This document shows, piece by piece, positions 24,357 to 34,810 of a DNA stretch of 64,000 nt. The translations under genes were made by a program, and so were the position numbers. Under the pieces are notes generated by a model. The model saw only the letters and a list, made by a program, of their open reading frames with translations, searched no databases and was not told the DNA's origin. Numbering within the stretch: position 1 is the stretch's first letter; each line of letters opens with the position of its first letter. The DNA comes from Tetrapyrgos nigripes (Eukaryota; Basidiomycota; Agaricomycetes; Agaricales; Campanellaceae): positions 1-64,000 of the forward strand of contig JAACJM010000062.1 in the NCBI GenBank assembly GCA_013368315.1, in the 5' to 3' direction.

Positions 24357-24560
24357 CCAGTCTTGTCAAGTACCTTTCCTTGTATACTATCAGATTAGCG
24401 ATGATTTTGACGGAATAGCTTCAAGTTATTATGCATGATGGTACAGACAGAAGAGGTTCCTTATTACTTGACTAATAAACTATCAACTGTATGGAGTTAA
24501 CAGTTTAACTAAACCAACACGTCTTGGGCCACAATGCAAGCCAACTATTGTATACACCAA

Positions 24561-24947
24561 CTATACGTTAGTCCTCAAGACACCCAGAACCCACTCCAAC
24601 CCTCTCTTCTCTTCCGACAATCCATACTTCCAAGCCAACGGAAAACAATGCACCTGCCCTTCCCACTCCAACCACTCGCCCTCGATCCCATACTCTTTAC
24701 ATTTCTCAAAGAACACCGACGCATCAGGTGCAAGGACTGAGCAGGAAGTGGTTTGCCTGGTAAGACGAGATGTGGACGAAACGGACGGATCAGAGGACGG
24801 AGAAGCTTGTAGAGGAGGGACAGCTCAGTCTCGATGGTCAAGTTCATTTTTTGGACCAGACAATGACGCCAATGCAGCGGTTATAAAGAAAGGGACGTAA
24901 GACCAAACGGTGTTTATGTAGAACGCGGTAGTTGTTGCGTCAGTCAT
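24561..24947 (-). pseudogene. collapsed alpha/beta-hydrolase relic
   Basis: The minus strand shows an N-terminal membrane-type segment from an ATG at 24947 (INTVWSYVPFFITAALASL). A frame slip at an A-run near 24846 leads to ELSLLYKLLRPLIRPFRP and PGKPLPAQS, typical of the region before the catalytic core in fungal alpha/beta-hydrolase_3 esterases. In yet another frame this abuts a clear C-terminus, FFEKCKEYGIEGEWLEWEGQ then VHCFPLAW, ending at 24561. The HGGG oxyanion and GDSAGG nucleophile segments that should separate these parts are missing. I infer an internal deletion of most of the catalytic domain plus frameshifts. Recognition rests on motif memory. Confidence 0.55.
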
Positions 24948-26116
24948 ACATGGGAAGGCGATCGTAGCACGGATGTACTTTGCGAAATATGGAGAGGGCG
25001 ACCCAGGGGATACGCTCCAGCTAATGGAGGCATGCAGGTGTGGTGACTGACGACGATCGTCCAGTCCTTTGAAATATTTGTGCAGCCTTCCCCGTGTCAA
25101 GCCCAGCCCTGGTCCCGCCGATGCCCGCAATGTCTCGCCGCCCGGAATCTACAAATTCACCGTGTCATATTCTGAAGGGATACGTCTTCCTACTAGTAGC
25201 AGATAAACCTTCACAATCCCATCATCGACGAAAAAGTCGGACGAGGAGTTCGCAGAGCATGCATGGTAGAACGTTCACAGAAGGGATTGATTGCGCAGGA
25301 TCCTGCCTAGTCAACGAGAAACACCGAGAGGTCCCCTTGAAAACTCCAGCTGTTACATGACCGAATCAGACCGATATCATCTACAGCATGAATAAATGGA
25401 ACATCAATCGAAGAGGAAGATAAAAAGGATGAAACACGCACTATTATCTGAACAGTCATCGTTGATTCCAGAGTCCAGACCTGTCTTCAATGCACCAATG
25501 GTGATTGACCCGATGAAACCCTCACAGTTCTCAATGAAAAATGCTAGACGAAGTATCTTAGAGATGAAGGAAAAAGGATATTTCAGTCGGCATGTAAGTC
25601 AACTGGCACTTTTACAATACTTACAGTTACAAGGCTGAAGAATGAGGCAGAGTTTTTTACACTCACTTTCTGCTTGTGGCTATGTTCCTCAATTCATTCC
25701 CGGCCGTGTATCGTCATCGCGTCATCGATCGTCCTGCATCACTAAAACAACCCAACCCATATTCCACCTGACCAAAGGAATGCCTAGCTTTTTGCTGTTC
25801 TCGGACCTTCTGGTGGGAACAACTGATTTGTGCGGAGGGCTTGGATGTGATGATAACGATTCTGCAATACTTATCTGAACCGGTGCTGTCAATGTGCTGC
25901 ACCTGTATTTTGGACTTTCGTTTCTGCCAACGCCTCAAAGACTTTAACCATGCAATTGTATCATATTTGCTTGTGTATAGTGTATCTCAGTGTAGCTCAG
26001 GGCGCATGCGTCGCCGTTCTCTTTTTGTCAATAAGCATTCTGATACAAGTACATAGAACACTGCGACTATCTATCACGGAATGATCTGAGTGCAACTACC
26101 GACATCAGCGTACTAG

Positions 26117-26416
26117 TGGGCATGTGAAAATCTCTACCTGTCCGGTTTTCGAGGCTTTGGGCAGATACTCCCTACCATCCAACTCCCACTGTCTGAACCA
26201 AGAGCCAAATACGAATATCTGGACGGTGTCAAGGCCATCAATATTGGTTTCTTGACTGTAACCAACGCCATTTTCCTGCTGTTCCCCAATCCCATCAACG
26301 TTAACATCGTCTCGGGAGTCGGGCCTGACATGTACCGTAATCGGTCAACGGGTTGGCAAGACCCTCATCAACCAGTGCATCCCAATTCCGAAGCCGACTT
26401 TGCCCGCGCCTTCTGA
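26117..26416 (+). other. orphan exon-like frame, probably the 3' end of a broken gene
   Basis: Directly after a CTAG acceptor-like site a frame stays open for about 100 codons to a TGA at 26414-26416. It has strongly protein-like composition: LYLSGFRGFGQILPTIQLPL, YLDGVKAINIGFLTVTNAIF, then NVNIVSGVGPDMYRNRSTGW and NSEADFARAF. It lacks an ATG near its beginning, and no upstream exon was found. I do not recognise the family. It could be the last exon of a gene whose 5' part decayed, or an exon of an unpredicted gene starting near 25.4 kb. Confidence 0.4.
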
Positions 26417-26763
26417 GCCTGGCTAGCATCCTAACCATTACCCAGCCCACCAGCCCACGAACCTCAGTAGAGAATGGACAAAGAAATTGGCAAGACCCCT
26501 CGTCATGTGTGGCATATGAGCACCGGCTAGTGGGTACTGAACCGACGGTGGTCAATATGACTCGGGGATTCGGAAGAAAGGGAAGATGGTGTTCCATGGT
26601 ACACGGGCAGCCACAACTTCTGAGTCTAAAATGGATCAAGACAAGTCCTAGCGTCCAGCTCGGGGCCCAATGAACGCAGCACTAATCTATCTCGGCACGT
26701 TCCAGTCCGTTCCAACTCTGAAGTCCGACTTTTTCCGCTAGCCTCCTACCCCTATCCCTAAGC

Positions 26764-28206
26764 CTAAATGACAACAAACTCTACACAACCCACACTCGAA
26801 GCTGTGGGAAAACAAGTCGTGGGGTCCAGTTGCAACTCGGGAGTGGGTGAATGTGGTGTATCGGATTCATGGGATTGAGAATGCGAATAGTGTAGCTCAA
26901 CGCGCTCAAGACCACCAAGACCGTTTTCCCGCTGCTCTTGCTCCCCAGGCTCTTGCTGACCATGACTACGACGCAAGTCACGATAATGGACAAACAGCTT
27001 CATAAGCCCTCTGTCTAACGTTTGGCGGATGCCTTTGCGGTTGAAACCACCTCGAGGATCAGGCTTTGTGCCATATAGCCAGCTAAAGAGTCCGGGCTCC
27101 ATAAACTTGATGGTCAAGACTCTGAGAGAAGGAATCGCGCCTGGTGCAGTCATTGTTTCAGATAATACGGGAAAAGTGGCGGGTCCCGAGCCCCAACCAC
27201 TTCTATGCCGCGTCTGTACCTCGTCCATAGTAAACGTCAAGTGAGTGAGGTTGGGGAGGAAGGGGAAGAGGGAGGTCCTGGTGAACCCTGAAGTGAGTAT
27301 GAGTATACATAAATACAGAATGATCATATGATGATGATGGAACAAATACATACCTGAAGAAAAAAGAGGCATAGTCAATCGTTGGAGCTGATCAACCTTG
27401 AAGAAGGGAGAAGGGCCAATGAAAAGCGGCTCAAGGATGTACCCCCGTAGAGCGTCGTGACTATGTCGGTCACCCTCAATCACCAGCTCGAGCAAATGGG
27501 GGCGTTCATTGCTTTGAGAGCCCGAATGATCCTTCATGAAGTCTGCAAGGAGGATGCGAAGGTTGTTAGCCCATAACTGCTCGGTTGTATCACGCTCGAT
27601 AATATGTTTAAGCTTGAGAGAGCGCAGGGAGGATAGAGAGGTAGGCAAAGCACAAAGGACGTCGAGAAAATTTTTGGAACCGCCAAGGAAGCTATCGAGG
27701 GTCAATGTGCGCAATGGAACGGTATCGAATTTGGAGATAATGTCAGCAATACTACTGGCCAGCCTTTCATCTTGAGAGAGGCAGGAGACAGTAAGAGACA
27801 TGTCTTGTAGATGAGGGAACTGGTCGAGTTTCGTTCGGGAACCCAATATGCGGAAGAAAGCCCAGCTTTCATACACCCTTAAATCCAGCTGCTGGACAAA
27901 GGTGGCGATGTTTGGAAGGGGGAATGATGTGGAAGGTGACCGGAATACCTCGTTGATGAGGTAGTCGACGTCATCCTCATGGGACCTCAGATCCACTTCG
28001 TTATTCGCACGAGAGACCCTCTGGACATTGTCGAGGTCAAGCCTGAAGGACCTGAAAAGGTGTTGTCGGGACCTGAAGTACCAGGAGCGGCATACGAGGC
28101 TACAGGATTTGAGGGTTCGTGTGTCGAGCTTGTACTCGTCGATGATAACGTCAGAAAGTTCCAGCGGCAAAAAGCCACTATCAGCACTTGCGGTTGGTTC
28201 TGTCAT
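26764..28206 (-). CDS. F-box-like protein
   Basis: F-box proteins recruit substrates to SCF ubiquitin ligases. The ATG at 28206 is followed at about residues 13-55 by an F-box-like motif (LPLELSDVIIDEYKLDTRTL, then CSLVCRSWYFRSRQHLF). The rest is leucine-rich and irregular, like the degenerate LRR substrate-binding regions common in mushroom F-box families. An intron interrupts the frame near 27291-27352 (GTATGT...TTCAG). Read through, it would give an improbable His/Ile/Leu-rich insert, but splicing joins PLFSSG to FTRTSLFPF. The C-terminus ends at 26764 after a Gln/Glu/Ser-rich stretch. The substrate is unknown. Confidence 0.75.
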   Translation of the reverse strand: MTEPTASADSGFLPLELSDVIIDEYKLDTRTLKSCSLVCRSWYFRSRQHLFRSFRLDLDNVQRVSRANNEVDLRSHEDDVDYLINEVFRSPSTSFPLPNIATFVQQLDLRVYESWAFFRILGSRTKLDQFPHLQDMSLTVSCLSQDERLASSIADIISKFDTVPLRTLTLDSFLGGSKNFLDVLCALPTSLSSLRSLKLKHIIERDTTEQLWANNLRILLADFMKDHSGSQSNERPHLLELVIEGDRHSHDALRGYILEPLFIGPSPFFKVDQLQRLTMPLFSSGMYLFHHHHMIILYLCILILTSGFTRTSLFPFLPNLTHLTFTMDEVQTRHRSGWGSGPATFPVLSETMTAPGAIPSLRVLTIKFMEPGLFSWLYGTKPDPRGGFNRKGIRQTLDRGLMKLFVHYRDLRRSHGQQEPGEQEQRENGLGGLERVELHYSHSQSHESDTPHSPTPELQLDPTTCFPTASSVGCVEFVVI

Positions 28207-28835
28207 TCTGCAGCTCGGTTTTGCAATCTCCAGTTCTGTTTACACGTATCAGTCATTCAGGAGGAACATGAAAAGAATTAGAAAAGAAACGAAAGCAGTG
28301 CAGCACCTCGCTAAAATCAGCGATTTTCCCTCAAGGACTAGCAGTTTAATCACGTAGTAGACACAGTTTTTGGGCAGAGTAAACGCTGAAGTAGATCTCG
28401 AAATTAGCCTTGCAACGAAGAAGTGAAGTGAACCAGAGGGTGCAGTGACACTGACATGCGCAGCAGCACTGTGACGTCACTTTTCGTCTAACCATTTGAC
28501 GTTGTTTGGTTTGCAGGTTGTTAGCTTTGGCGAGGTCAAGCTCTGTTTTGTGCTCGTAGTACGACAGAAACGAGATACGACGACAGCCGGCAAGACTGAT
28601 GCTGTAAACGTGAAAAGTCTTTCGTTCAGCGACATTGGCAGATACAAGAATTTGTGTAGTTCTAAGTCCCATCGAAATGGCTTTGAAACCACTGCCTAGA
28701 TACTCCCTGCCTTACGATTTCCTGAGTACCCGTACCTCATTATGCGTCACCCGACAATCATACTCGAACCTGTCTGGCTTTCCTGCCAATACGAACGACA
28801 TCTCTTCTTCACCCACTGAGCCCGTACCTCCCATC
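28207..28835. other. intergenic region, promoter side of the F-box gene
   Basis: Small open frames occur on both strands, with no recognisable motif and no consistent splice structure. No repeat was noticed. Confidence 0.4.
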
Positions 28836-29830
28836 TTATTCCTCCATGAAATTGATCAACCAACAAGCTGTATCCTTTTCCGCACTCTCCACTACCATAT
28901 TCCCAGGCTGAACATCCATAACTTCGTCATCCGGCACGCGTATACGGAGGCTGATCGCCGTGATGTGTCTAGTAGCTTCAGAGGACGCACAGTGGGAGGC
29001 AAGCTTGACTCGTACGATGACTGGATCATCCGGAGAGGCTAACTCGACGGTCTCCAGCATCACTGTCACGAAACTTTTGCCTGCGTCGGCGAAATGGAAA
29101 TAAAAATATCGTGACGGAAGGTTTGGGATAGGAAAAAAGTGGGAGTTTAGGGCCTGGGCCTGGTGTATCCATTGGCGAATGTTCTGCATAAGTATGGGGC
29201 TCAAACTGGTCATCTGGCTCGCCTTTGTCCTTAACCTTGTCCTCGTCCTCTACATCTCCACCTTCAACAGATGATGATTCTGATCCATACCATTCGTTCA
29301 ACATCTCGTCTATCTCTTTCGCCACTTTTAGGACCTTTTCCTGTCTCTTGGTGATATTTGCGTAGGTTCTCTTTCCCCATCGGACTGAGAAGGACAAAAC
29401 TAGTAGGCATCCAATCGTTTCCCGAATTGCTTATCCAATCAAGCTCCGTGATCACAGCTTGAGCTGAAGGTCTATAGTTCCTAGGACAGTATAACCAGAA
29501 CTCGGACTCTGCAACGAGTGGTAATCCTTCCGTACTGGGATACTATAAGGGAAAAGAGTCAAGGAACAGTAGAGTAATGTAATTTAAAGGCATTTTACCT
29601 TCATGTTCCCATCCCAGCTATACAGAACCTTGACTCGATAATCTGGACGCACTATCATCCTCCCACCCATCACCTCCAGGCCAAATCCTGCCCGGGGTGT
29701 GTAGTAACTGCAGTCAACGACGTCAGTTGCGATGACATCGCCTTCGCGGATTCCTTGCTCGAAGAATGTCTTGCCATGAGATGTGGCCACGGTGGTGGGC
29801 GTGGGCGTGGCAAGGGAGGCCAGGTTCTGA
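28836..29830 (-). CDS. hypothetical protein, 5' end unresolved
   Basis: Protein-like frames in series on the minus strand suggest a multi-exon gene. The first reads TSHGKTFFEQGIREGDVIAT and RAGFGLEVMGGRMIVRPDYR and stops at an intron beginning GTAAAATGCC. The next reads GLPLVAESEFWLYCPRNYRP and SAQAVITELDWISNSGNDW. An acidic region follows (EIDEMLNEWYGSESSSVEGG), then a final exon with SFVTVMLETVELASPDDPVI and VPDDEVMDVQPGN that stops at 28836. I do not recognise a family. The first exon has an in-frame stop just upstream and no early ATG. Either the gene starts at an internal Met (about 29670) or in an unseen exon, or it is 5'-truncated. Confidence 0.45.
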
Positions 29831-29854
29831 CTTGGACGCGTAAAACACTTTCTA

Positions 29855-29900
29855 TCCTTCTATTCCTTCTATATGTCTAGCACTAGAAGGAATAGAAGGA
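29855..29900. repeat. perfect 17-bp inverted repeat (hairpin)
   Basis: TCCTTCTATTCCTTCTA at 29855-29871 is the exact reverse complement of TAGAAGGAATAGAAGGA at 29884-29900, with a 12-nt loop. It lies about 200 nt past the stop of the FAD oxidase gene and just upstream of the hypothetical gene, all on the minus strand. A role in 3' end formation or as a recombination scar is conceivable. Confidence 0.8.
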
Positions 29901-30099
29901 CCTGGTATTTTGCTGATCTCGGAGGATATCACTCGGAATGAGTTGAAGAAGAATAGAACTGTGACCGAATGGGAAAAGGAATGTGTGTTGATTGCAAATG
30001 TCGGGATGGTTTGGGAAAGACGGATGATGTTGGACGGAACGGTTGACTTCTCAATTCGACGAGATTGTGGTAGTACAGGCAGAAAAAGGTAAGTACATA

Positions 30100-32341
30100 T
30101 CACAATTCTTGTACTTGTAAAATCTGCCTTCTAAATGATAAATCATCCATCGGCTTTCGTATTTTCTGTTGAGCCTCAACACGACACAATCTGCCATCCT
30201 CGTCCTCCGCCCAACGGTCACCTCCAACAGCTGTGGACCCATACAACATCTGGTCAGGATCATATTTATTCTTAATCTCTAAAAGTCGGCCATAATTTTT
30301 GCCATAAAACGCATGTTGCCAATCGGGTTCGTCCGAATTTGCCTGTAGAATTGTAAGCGCGTTAATGACTCAGACACAGGAGGAAAAAAGGGATAGGCAC
30401 CTACCTCGTTCAAATATGTCCCCGAGTTTGGTGCTAGCTGACGCAACGGAGGATCTATGACATTCGTAATTTGGTTTCTGATAGCGAGCATCTCTTCAGG
30501 TGTAGCAGTGTCGTTCCATGGTCTGATGATTCGAATGACGTACATCAGTATCAGTATCGTGTACAAGAAAGACCACACTCACAGCAAGGTGATCAACAAC
30601 TTGCCAGCCTCTCTCCACGCAGGTAAAACCGCATTGGGAGGCGCATCCTCGTTCTTGACAGTCGCTTTCAACGAGACGTCATAGGCCAATGCCCCTGCAG
30701 CGGCGATGTTTCTGAGCACTTGGATAGTTTTGGGCAATGAAATCTCGGTGAACAGCTCTCTCGGAAGGAGACGACCTCCAAAGGTGTCAGTGCCAATGAG
30801 GATTCCTTGAAAAGAAGGTATGTTTGCATAGGCGTCACGGAATCCAGGGAACGAGTTTATCTGATAAGTGTAGTTGACACCTAGTTGGTCGAGTCTTGTG
30901 AGAAGGGTAGAAGTAAGGGCATTGACTTCATCGATTGTTTTGTTCGGCATGAAAAAGGGGGCCCCTTGAAAGCTTGATTGGGAGTACAAAGCTACTAGGT
31001 ATCCACCTATCCCGAGATTTATTTCAGCTTTTCTTGCTTGTGACTCGTGAGTGATCAAACAACAAACGCACCTGCATCAGCAAAAGCCAGTGTAAACGTC
31101 GAGTACGCAGCGATAGCTTCCCAGTATGCATCCTGAGATATTCCTGCATCGGTGAAGGTCAAATTTGCGATTGTAACAGGCAAGTCGGGGTTGGCTTTGA
31201 CTGTGACTGTCCATACGATTCCATAAGTTCCACCACCCTGACAAATATCCATGAAGATTTATAGTAAGCGAATACGAGCCCTGAACTCACCCCTCCACTG
31301 AATGCCCAATACAAATCAGAGTTTTGCGCTGGCGAAGCAGTCAAAAATCTGCCATCAGTAGTAATCACATCATATTCCAGAGCCGAGTCCGCTGCTAAAC
31401 CGTATACAGAAGATAATACTGAATGCCCAGCGCCTTGTATATAGCCACCAGCGAAGCCAACGGTCTGTACACGTAAGCAGTAGAGTCAATGTCAGACATC
31501 CTTTTCATCAGTAAAAAGGTCAGAAACATACCGGACAATCACCACCAACTACAACCCTTCCATTCTTTGCAGCAAAATCATAAAGCTGCTCCACGTACAC
31601 CCCTGCAGAAGCTCTGATAGCAGGTCCACGGTATGCAGCAGCCTCGGAGTCATAGTCGGCTATCCATTCCATGTCTTGAAGATAATGGGTCCAAATCGCC
31701 AGTCCGCCTTTCCCAGTAGATTTACCCATGTAACTGGAAAGATTGACGTTTAATGAGTTTTAGGATAGACACAGACTAGAGGAATAACGCACTCATGCCC
31801 TGTATTCCGTACCACAAATCTAATGTTCTGTTCTCTCGCAAAATCAAGCGTCTTCACAACCTGTGCTTTAGTCGAGACATTGACCGTGTATTGGACGTAT
31901 GATCCAATGATGCATTGTCCATCGGGAGGTGTGAAGGGATCGCAGCTTCCGTTGGCAAAGAAAGGCGCCATAATGGATGACGAGCTTGGCAGGCTGAAAA
32001 GGACATGACATGCGACAACAATAAGGAGAAAGTGACAGTTTAAGGCATTGTACGCACTGGAGAGACTCCTCATGCCAATTATCCTGTACAAACTGACATT
32101 GATCTGCGTCGAAAGTAGGATTGTGACATGGAGAACCAATAGGGACTGTACGAATCAGCCGACCGTCTACACTTGCGTTGAAAGCATCCCACGTGGCAAG
32201 TGAAGGCCAGTCTTCATCTTCAGGAAGTTTTCTGCATGCTGATGGTCGCGTGGATATCCCATCACCAAAAGCGACTCGGGAAGAAAGCAATAAAGCGATA
32301 CATGTCGGGATGAAGCGTGGTGTATGAGGTATCATGGTCAT
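30100..32341 (-). CDS. secreted FAD-linked oxidase, BBE-like (PCMH fold, AA7-type superfamily)
   Basis: These flavoenzymes oxidise sugars, alcohols or alkaloid-like substrates and make H2O2. The ATG at 32341 gives a signal peptide (FIPTCIALLLSSRVAFG). FAD-domain blocks are FFANGSCDPF, QCIIGSYVQYTVNVS, and VVRNTGHD restored by splicing to YMGKSTGKGGLAIWTHYLQ. Then come RGPAIRASAGV, GGDCPTVGFAGG and GGGTYGIVWTVTVKA. The C-terminal BBE segment ends with QHAFYGKNYGRLLEIKNKYD and PDQMLYG before the TGA at 30100. The Cys in GGDCPTVG is placed where bicovalent members bind FAD, and the expected His partner upstream was not assigned. The NTGHDY.GKSTG signature is closest to the isoamyl-alcohol/hydroxynicotine oxidase-like fungal branch. 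Many small introns occur. Neighbouring chitinases make an oligosaccharide substrate possible but unproven. Confidence 0.85.
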
Positions 32342-32974
32342 GAAGCGAACAGGGATGGCTGCCAGCTTTTTATAAAGATTTGTATCTGCATTTTAATTCT
32401 CATGGTGCTTAGCAATTCCAGCGCTGTAACGCCGTGCACCACGGATGACAAGGAGAAGAAACTCGAATGGCTCAGCTAAGGCGAGCGACGCCAAATATAC
32501 CTCCGCTGCCTCCGGTCCTCATCGAGATGTCTGATCGATAGGCAATCTTGCAGAAGGCGAGAAAAGGATTGGAATTTGAACTGCTCAGGGTAAATTTAGC
32601 ATGCAGGATACAGTCATCCAATCGCGAGACTCACATGGCTACCCGAATGTGACCATGGTTTACGAGTGGCTCTATAGAGACGTTTCAGGGACCTAGTTCT
32701 TCAAATCAAGGAAGTGTTACTGGCAGACTTGACACAGCCGGCAAACTCATCCAGTGTTTCGTCCATCATGATACTAATAGGATCCAATTTCTTCTCCTTC
32801 ATGCTTCTGCTTCTCGGAAAACGTGATGGAGGATGATATGGGAGAGCCGTTGAGCTTGAATGCCAGGATCTGCACCTCCTGGCAGTCAAACCTTGATCAG
32901 GCCATCAACCCCCACCCCATCACCGACGAAAGAAATCAGACGAGGTGTTCGCAGAGCCGTGATACAAGGCGGCA
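32342..32974. other. intergenic region between FAD oxidase and aldo-keto reductase
   Basis: This holds the FAD oxidase promoter and the reductase 3' region. A minus-strand frame at 32701-32889 ends in DETLDEFAGCVKSASNTS and could be a gene remnant, but nothing upstream supports it. Confidence 0.4.
32367..32374 (-). promoter_or_regulatory. TATA box of the FAD oxidase gene
   Basis: TATAAAAA on the minus strand lies 26-33 nt upstream of the ATG at 32341, which implies a very short 5' UTR or a start slightly downstream at 32335. Confidence 0.45.
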
Positions 32975-34357
32975 TCACCAAACACCCCTTTTCAACCTGC
33001 GTTGTTTCTTCGGGGCAAACTGTTCTTTGCCAGCCAGACCTGCTTGATCGATTGAAGCTATCTCTTCTTTGGAAAGACCTGGACAATCCAAGAGACGTAG
33101 TTGAAGGAGTCGAAAGGGTCAAAGGAATAAAATCAGGATTAGCCTCATCATACACGCAATGAACACTCATCGAGGACTCACATAGTTGTCCAGCACGCAT
33201 ATAACCCTCTAAACGCTCGCGTTGAGAACTGGTTCTGAAGAGGAAAGTGTGTCAGAGATAGGGTTCGTTGAGATCCAGCAAGTACTACTCACGTTACAAC
33301 AACACCTCCAAAATCGTCCAATTTGTGCTTTGTCCATGCTAAAAGGATTTGGTCTTTCGTTATCTCTGCTCCTTCACGCTGGTGGTTCTCGCAAATGTTG
33401 GCAAGAACAGCATCGAGAGGTCCATCGGTGTAGCGAGTCAGAGGCCTGCACAGTAATGTTAACCTTCAAGGTTGTGTCGTCACATCGGAGAGGTACCAAC
33501 ATGAGGACACTGTACGCTTCGATGATAATATCATGGTCCCGGGCATATTGTAGTATTGGTAATTGTTGCTCGTAGACGTAGGGATGAAGGAGAATCTGTT
33601 GAAAATATATGGTAAGCCCGATAGAACCTGCTAGTAAGACCAACATGCCTGATTGACGACCGGTCGGATACCTGCGGAATCGACTACCTGATTGAGTTCC
33701 TCGACACCAAAGTTACTCACTCCGATGCTTCTGTATAAGATTTTCAGCCAATTGATACCCAAAAAAAGAGGAAAAGACGTACCTCGCATAACCCTTCCTA
33801 TAAACCTTTTCCATTTCTTTCCATGCAGAAGCTGCATCTGGTACCGGTAGCCTTGGATGATGAATGAGATATAGGTCAACATAAGACACGCCTAGCTGCC
33901 CAACTGCTTCAGTAACGCGATGATGAAAAAGTTGAACACGGTACGCACATTTTCCAGACTCTGCTCGATGGATTCGCTGATCCCCAAACCCTTCAATGCC
34001 GACCATTTGGTAGTGATAAATAGATCGTCTCTTTTGAGTCCATTTTCCCGCAAGATACGTTGTACAGCTTGACCAACTTCTACTTCGTTCCGATACGCTT
34101 GGGCGGTATCTGTATTCCCAGAAAAAATCCTGTGATTAGAAGAACGATTGCTTTAGAGCTTCAGTAACGTACCCAGATGTCGAATGCCGACTTCAGCGCC
34201 TTGTACTACTTGATTGACGACGCCGACACCATTTCCGAGTTTCCACGTTCCAAACGCGATACTAGGTATTGGACGACCTTGCAACTTTCAGTGAGACTAG
34301 ACCCATAAAATGGTGAGCATGAGTACCATCGTGTGATTTGACGCCGTTCCAGGGCAT
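32975..34357 (-). CDS. aldo-keto reductase
   Basis: This is an NADPH-dependent carbonyl reductase of the AKR superfamily with a TIM-barrel fold, probably cytosolic. The ATG at 34357 gives MPWNGVKSHDGRPIPSIAFG with the AFGTWKLG strand. The catalytic tetrad can be read across introns: Asp and Tyr in HLDTAQAYRNE, Lys in FITTKW, and His in VDLYLIHHP. Cofactor-side motifs are RSIGVSNFGVEELNQV and ILLHPYVYEQQLPIL, and the C-terminal part reads ICENH, WTKHKLDDFGGVVV and TSSQRERLEGYM. Introns include the GTACTC...GCAAG just after codon 11 and a GTGCGT...GGGCAG before LGVSYVDL. The predicted C-terminus is basic and ends at the TGA at 32975. The substrate is unknown. Confidence 0.85.
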
Positions 34358-34810
34358 CTGAAGGTGGAGATAATACAAGGAAGAAGATTTGTTTCGACGC
34401 GCATGCCACCAGGCCTTTGTGACTGATCATTGAAGAGAGAGCAAGAGACACATTTTTGCCATACTTAGTACTGAGAGTTTATTTAAGGTTTTCATTCCCA
34501 TTAGTTCTCCTTAGCAGATCCGTAATCCAGATAATACGACTTCGCCCGAACACAAGTCGCAAAGTCATTTTGAGAGGAAGCATTGAAGAGTATACAGAGC
34601 GAAAGACATCGTTTTCTTGAATTCAGTATAAAAAAACCCACACATGTGTCTACTACATGTCTACTGTACAACAATGACAACATAACGTCACTGTTATAGC
34701 CTTTCGTTGACATTCGAAAATCCCATTGCATGCATATGAAGGTCAGCATTGGGTTGGACGATCCTAGGCCTTAGAGAAAGGCATGTTACCTATGTCTCAA
34801 GGATCCAAAC

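Larger units (their letters stand above)
24357..26763. other. gene-poor stretch with relics
   Basis: This stretch contains the alpha/beta-hydrolase relic (24561-24947) and the orphan exon (26117-26416). At 25218-25258 lies a block of about 41 nt resembling 32915-32957, which spans the 3' edge of the aldo-keto reductase gene. A plus-strand frame at 25396-25638 has plausible composition (PMKPSQFSMKNARRSILEMK) but no recognisable family. I see no complete gene. Confidence 0.45.

Noticed and set aside
24534..24740. Plus-strand frame over the hydrolase relic
   Set aside because: It is the complement of the hydrolase C-terminus, which has a recognisable family motif on the minus strand.
27291..27352. 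His/Ile/Leu-rich transmembrane-like insert in the F-box protein
   Set aside because: It is bounded by GTATGT and TTCAG and removing it keeps the frame, so it is an intron rather than a membrane segment.
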